From Bacillota bacterium (lineage in GTDB: Bacteria > Bacillota > Clostridia > Lachnospirales > Lachnospiraceae): a stretch of 8,203 nt of DNA. The notes under the pieces were generated by a model. That model was not told where the DNA came from. It did not search any database and was given only the letters and a program-made list of their open reading frames with translations. Numbering within the stretch: position 1 is the stretch's first letter; each line of letters starts with the position of its first letter. The stretch spans positions 1-8,203 of the forward strand of contig JAEYSV010000010.1 of assembly GCA_023434365.1 (NCBI GenBank), written 5' to 3'. This document shows positions 4,783-8,203 of the stretch, piece by piece. The position numbers were made by a program, and so were the translations under genes.

Positions 4783-5254
4783 GTTCAACTGCCTCCTTTG
4801 ATGCTGCTAACTCATCCGTTGCTGTTTTATCAACTTTTGTCTTAATATTTTTCACTAGAGGCAATAAAAAAGCGGGTATCTCTACTCCGATATCCACTAT
4901 GTTTTCCAGTATACTTATTACCTCATTGATAAATAACCAGGCTGTTACAATTATCGAAATTATAAACAAACTCGGGATGGTTATCCCAAACTTCTCCCCG
5001 GCTGACATTATGAATACATCTAACATAATGCCTACACATATTAGCAGCCACATGCAAATCTTTTTTGCAATCCCCTTGAAGGACTTATAGCTATTAATCT
5101 TTTCACCTCTGTAATTGCTTGCGATTAGGCCAGTAGCGTAGTCAATTAAATTACTTACAACGAGCAGCAATACAGGAATCGCCAATATACCGATTCCTGA
5201 AAAGATTGGGGTGAATAATGCTACAAAAAATACTTTAATTTGATTTTCTTTCAT
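4763..5254 (-). CDS. Phage holin, TcdE/Cph1 (Phage_holin_4) type (163 aa)
   Basis: This membrane protein makes the lesion that lets endolysin reach the wall. It has hydrophobic segments at about 8-35, 65-85 and 93-115, with the family's motif between the first two: D38-YATGLIAS, then a basic stretch with SYKSFKGIAKKI. The C-terminal tail is charged. The length is slightly above the usual 130-150 residues of the family, because of the tail. The start has AAGAAGG about 9 nt upstream. It lies between the lectin-like structural gene (48 bp away) and endolysin (20-nt overlap), the standard lysis cassette order. Confidence 0.92.
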   Translation of the reverse strand: MKENQIKVFFVALFTPIFSGIGILAIPVLLLVVSNLIDYATGLIASNYRGEKINSYKSFKGIAKKICMWLLICVGIMLDVFIMSAGEKFGITIPSLFIISIIVTAWLFINEVISILENIVDIGVEIPAFLLPLVKNIKTKVDKTATDELAASKEAVEHGKNNS

Positions 5255-5283
5255 TTTCTTATACCTTCTTTCTCGTATTATAT

Positions 5284-5307
5284 AATAACACTCTCCTGAG
5301 CGTTATT
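5284..5307. other. Hairpin over the stop codon before the holin gene
   Basis: AATAACACTC (5284-5293) pairs with GAGCGTTATT (5298-5307) around a TCCT loop, with one mismatch that is a G-U-type pair on one strand. It covers the stop codon (5303-5305) of the preceding gene and sits about 30 bp ahead of the holin start. No T tract follows on the minus strand, so it is not a normal terminator. It could affect mRNA decay or holin translation. Confidence 0.5.
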
Positions 5308-5713
5308 TCCCGATTGCTACATACCTTACATATGTTGTAAAAGTGCCACTTGGATATTGATTAGATACTTGTATCGTAAAACCGTCTTTTGTGATAGATG
5401 TGGCAAAACACTGTCTTTGATGTGGTACTGATGTAGGACCTGTAAAGCTAACCGACACGTTTGGAACATCCGCAAATGTGCCTGTCGGAAACGTAATATT
5501 ATAAGTGGGTATCGTGTTCGCTGCTATGTTGTCAACGTATTGACTACCTACAACTTGTTTTAATTTGTTTGCTGAGTTTGTATCGACAAACTTTACAATC
5601 TCACTCAGCTTTATTTTACCAGTGACTGTTCCATTATCGACCACGGCAATTGTGTCATTTGTAACTTGTGTTAATGTGAGCTCTTGCAAATTATGTAGGT
5701 TTACATCAGCCAT
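5303..5713 (-). CDS. Small phage structural protein, H-type-lectin-like (136 aa)
   Basis: The N-terminal part (about 1-48, HNLQELTLTQVTNDTIAVVDNG) resembles the short adaptor found at the start of many small tail-tip proteins. The C-terminal part (about 65-136) has the pattern of an H-type lectin or phage gp53-like beta sandwich: ITFPTGTFADVPNVSVSF, then a loop with T and H, SITKDGFTIQVSN, and finally VRYVAIGK. H-type lectin domains bind sugars and trimerise, so it may be a receptor-binding tip or head decoration. It is translated from an ATG that overlaps the tail gene's stop by 8 nt, with AAAGGA 9 nt upstream. The assignment to the lectin fold rests on pattern alone; structural protein is safer. 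Confidence 0.7.
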   Translation of the reverse strand: MADVNLHNLQELTLTQVTNDTIAVVDNGTVTGKIKLSEIVKFVDTNSANKLKQVVGSQYVDNIAANTIPTYNITFPTGTFADVPNVSVSFTGPTSVPHQRQCFATSITKDGFTIQVSNQYPSGTFTTYVRYVAIGK

Positions 5714-8203
5714 TCTTCATCATCCTTTCTTCTAACAGTTTAACTCTTAATTCGAGTGCTTTCCGCGCTTTTTTTTCGCGTTCTAGTTCCTTTTGTAATT
5801 TGATATCTTCTTTGTGTTGTTCCTGAATCAGTTTAACCATTAGCGGTATCATTAAGTGGTCATTCCACATTTCGTACTCGCCATTTCCGTTTTGTCCACC
5901 TCTGTCAACAACATATTCAAGGCCTTTGTTAACAAGGTCCTCAATAATAAAACCAATCAAAGGGATATACTTGCGGTCATCTGTTTTAGATAAATACCAC
6001 TCTTTATATTCAAATTGAACAACATTGACATCGTAAAGCTTATTGGCATCGTACTTATCAATAATTTCTGTCTTTATCTTCTTTTTGTATTTCACAGACG
6101 ATGAAGCGTTTAACCTTACTTCTCCATCATTCATACACCTCATATTTACCGCTGATGTTGTAGTTGGTAAATTTCTAAGAGTAACGCCATTATTAAGATA
6201 AGTCTTGCCGCCTACTGTATAGTTTCCAGTAACTCCCCCATCTCCTTCAGCGTATGAGTCATTTGTAAATATTGAACCATCTTTTGTCACCCATAATAAC
6301 GGCAAATATTCATCTCCGCCCTCTTCGATATTTTGAATCATTCCGGCATACGTCATATTGCCAACATAAAACACAATGTCTGAATTAGGATGTGTCAAGA
6401 AACCTGCTTTTAAAGTATCGTTATAGAGTCCGTAATTCGCAATTTTCCATCCACCAACATCACCTAGGATTGATTTAAAACTTCCATCTTCTAGTATTTT
6501 GAAATTTCCATTTGCTGTTATTAATCCTTCTAATTTAATGCTGTCTGCTGCCAGTGTAATTGTACTAGTGGTGTTGTTTGTCATGTCGATATAAGCAAGT
6601 TTTCCGCTCGAGTTAATGTATAGCAGTATTTTGTTTGACAACTGTAATATTTTCGACTTATATCCTTGAAAACTTTCAACGATTGGCACCTCAACAGATA
6701 GCATGTCCATTGGTACTCTTACAACAATATAATTTCCGTTTCGTGTTAATATCTTATTTCCATCTCTACGACATAAATAACGTGGCTCAGTTGTAGTCAC
6801 CTCACATATGAAACTGCATGAATCTGTAATGTCAGCTTTTGTAAGTGTTAGATGTCTTCCTATATGGCTTGTGTTATTCCATGTTATATCTCCGGTGCTA
6901 TCTAAGGACCGTCGAATCCATCGAAATGTATTAGGTTCTACTTGATCTGACACATCGACATTTAGCTGACGTAATACTGCTGTGAGAGTTAAGCTTGTCG
7001 TCGTTTCATCAAACACAAAACCTTTGTCCGATTTTGCATACAGATAATATGTCCCTGCCACAGCTTGTGCAACTTCTTCCTTTGCCTGCTCAACTACTGT
7101 TGTTGTAATTTCTTTCGCTGTTTGCTCGACTGAGGTAGAAACATATCCCTCCATGCTCTGTTGAGATACCTTGCTTGCAATAAGTCCTTTTGCTACCTGT
7201 AAAGATGCTAAAATTTCTTGATATTGGCCATTCGCTGAATCAAGGTTTTGAATAGCTGTAACATAGCCATCAAGGTCCGCCAACTTGCTTTGCATGTTGC
7301 TCACCGCTAAGTCAAACTGTTGTAATTTCTGATCTAGTGCGACTTGTGATGAATTAATTATATTTTGTTGCAATTCTTTCATTGAAAATCCTGTATTGCC
7401 AAACTGGACATTCTTATGTCTATCAAGTAAACAATCATGTGTCACCGCTACAACATACGTGTCTATATTAATATTGTATCTGCTGTCTTCGACAACTATC
7501 TTATTGCCGATTTCTGCTTCTGTTAGTGCTCCGATTTGATAATTAACTTGAGGGTACTTATACTTATTAAGCCAGGCATATCCTTGCTCTGATAAATCTT
7601 TACGGATTTCCGACAATAAAAAAGCATTTTTCGTATTGTAATTATCATTTAATAGATTAATCTTAGTGTTTAGTGCTGAGTTTTCGCTTTCGTATGCTGA
7701 GATCTGACTCTCGTACTCTCCAATTTCATTATATCCTCGATAAATTTGCTCCTGGATGCGTTCAATGTCGCGATATGCTTTTTCACGATCTGCCTGTGTT
7801 TCGTTTTGAGTAACGTACTGATCCGCTATAAACATGATTTGCTTTAGCTTATGTTCTGCCAACAACTTGTTAAGATTTTCTACATCGTAAGCTGAGATTT
7901 CTTCTTCGTTTATAAAATCTGTTTGCTTGTCTATAAACTTCTCTAGCTTATCTTCTCGTAACGAGAGTTTGTTCTGCCACGTTTTTAGCTTACTCGTCGC
8001 TTCCTTTTTCTGCTTTTTCAGTTCTGATAAGGTTGGATCTTTTACTATAGGGCCTTTTAACGGTTTATACATAGTGGCCTTAACCTTACCATCCGCAAAG
8101 TTGTTCTCAATCAGTCCAGTTACGTAGTCTAGTTGACTCTCGTAAGTCCTCACATTGTTTAGTGCTTCAGCTAATAAAATCGTATATCTTTTGACATATT
8201 CAT
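5706..8203 (-). CDS. Phage tail/host-interaction protein with S74 chaperone domain (5'-partial)
   Basis: The frame stays open to the window edge, with 16 codons upstream of the GTG at 8151-8153 and no ribosome binding site near that GTG. The true start is therefore outside; numbering here counts from 8153. Residues about 45-190 are mostly charged coiled coil. About 205-255 (EIGNKIVVEDSRYNINIDTYVVAVTHD) resembles the end of the prophage tail-endopeptidase/Tal-like minor structural region. About 270-365 is a second coiled coil, and about 370-460 a beta-rich Ig-like module. ADSIKLEGLITANGNFKI (536-553) is typical of Firmicute tail fibres. The C-terminus from about 684 is a Peptidase_S74 intramolecular chaperone with SSVKYKKKI, putative catalytic Ser685 and Lys690, a WNDHLMIPLMVKLIQEQHK helix and a coiled-coil tail. 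In related proteins the chaperone trimerises the fibre and then cuts itself off. It leads the late block seen here. Confidence 0.88.
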   Translation of the reverse strand, partial: EYVKRYTILLAEALNNVRTYESQLDYVTGLIENNFADGKVKATMYKPLKGPIVKDPTLSELKKQKKEATSKLKTWQNKLSLREDKLEKFIDKQTDFINEEEISAYDVENLNKLLAEHKLKQIMFIADQYVTQNETQADREKAYRDIERIQEQIYRGYNEIGEYESQISAYESENSALNTKINLLNDNYNTKNAFLLSEIRKDLSEQGYAWLNKYKYPQVNYQIGALTEAEIGNKIVVEDSRYNINIDTYVVAVTHDCLLDRHKNVQFGNTGFSMKELQQNIINSSQVALDQKLQQFDLAVSNMQSKLADLDGYVTAIQNLDSANGQYQEILASLQVAKGLIASKVSQQSMEGYVSTSVEQTAKEITTTVVEQAKEEVAQAVAGTYYLYAKSDKGFVFDETTTSLTLTAVLRQLNVDVSDQVEPNTFRWIRRSLDSTGDITWNNTSHIGRHLTLTKADITDSCSFICEVTTTEPRYLCRRDGNKILTRNGNYIVVRVPMDMLSVEVPIVESFQGYKSKILQLSNKILLYINSSGKLAYIDMTNNTTSTITLAADSIKLEGLITANGNFKILEDGSFKSILGDVGGWKIANYGLYNDTLKAGFLTHPNSDIVFYVGNMTYAGMIQNIEEGGDEYLPLLWVTKDGSIFTNDSYAEGDGGVTGNYTVGGKTYLNNGVTLRNLPTTTSAVNMRCMNDGEVRLNASSSVKYKKKIKTEIIDKYDANKLYDVNVVQFEYKEWYLSKTDDRKYIPLIGFIIEDLVNKGLEYVVDRGGQNGNGEYEMWNDHLMIPLMVKLIQEQHKEDIKLQKELEREKKARKALELRVKLLEERMMKNG

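Noticed and set aside
4786..4788. TTG start for the endolysin
   Set aside because: Only 3 nt separate it from the Shine-Dalgarno site, while the ATG at 4780-4782 has a 9-nt spacing.
4226..5090. Plus-strand open frames opposite the endolysin and holin
   Set aside because: They are antisense shadows of recognisable lysis genes with no ribosome binding sites.
5277..5305. Dedicated holin promoter (TATAAT on the minus strand at 5282-5277)
   Set aside because: The -35 at the right spacing (TAACGC) is poor and the -10 overlaps simple AT-rich sequence next to a hairpin; support is too weak.
8151..8153. GTG as the real start of the large tail protein
   Set aside because: The frame is open beyond it to the window edge, there is no ribosome binding site, and proteins of this type are longer, so the gene is treated as 5'-partial.

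Overview
The window looks like the right-hand end of a temperate siphovirus-type prophage in a low-GC Gram-positive host. A Clostridia/Lachnospiraceae-like bacterium is the best guess. The grounds are the AT-rich sequence, strong AAGGAGG-type ribosome binding sites, TcdE/Cph1-type holin, M15 endolysin, BIG2 cell-surface protein and many intrinsic terminators. No species can be named from the sequence.

Layout, left to right. Positions 1-327 hold no gene but are dense in inverted repeats: nested hairpins, a possible long-range closing helix, a T run at 283-288 and a perfect 21-bp-arm palindrome. This is a candidate structured RNA or palindromic element. A strong terminator (328-370) precedes a 3' fragment of tRNA-Thr(GGU) on the minus strand (397-441). 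The 5' half of the tRNA is absent, so this is best read as an att junction: the element lies to the right, and flanking host DNA lies to the left. Positions 442-715 carry no gene, only possible integrase-arm repeats and a promoter.

Three plus-strand accessory genes follow: a zinc-ribbon membrane microprotein (716-928), a proline-rich lipoprotein (1057-1854) and a secreted BIG2 protein with a duplicated C-terminal module (1982-2743). Each has its own promoter and a terminator of the same design, typical of prophage 'morons' expressed independently of the lytic genes.

On the minus strand, facing them, is an AbiF-like abortive-infection protein (Abi_2 family, HEPN motif RNVCAH; 2819-3745). Its leader encodes a short RNA of about 70 nt with a promoter, a hairpin and an intrinsic terminator. 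The two loops can pair (AAACC with GGUUU). This matches my recollection of the abiF RNA motif and is the most interesting system in the window: a probable RNA-controlled HEPN ribonuclease defence module carried by the prophage.

The rest (3949-8203, minus strand) is the end of the phage late operon. In transcription order it holds a large tail/host-interaction protein with a C-terminal S74 intramolecular chaperone (its 5' end lies beyond the window), a small H-type-lectin-like structural protein, a holin and an M15-family endolysin with a peptidoglycan-binding tail. These genes overlap or are tightly spaced. Late transcription runs toward the abiF module and the att site, and the abiF RNA terminator stands between the late operon and abiF.
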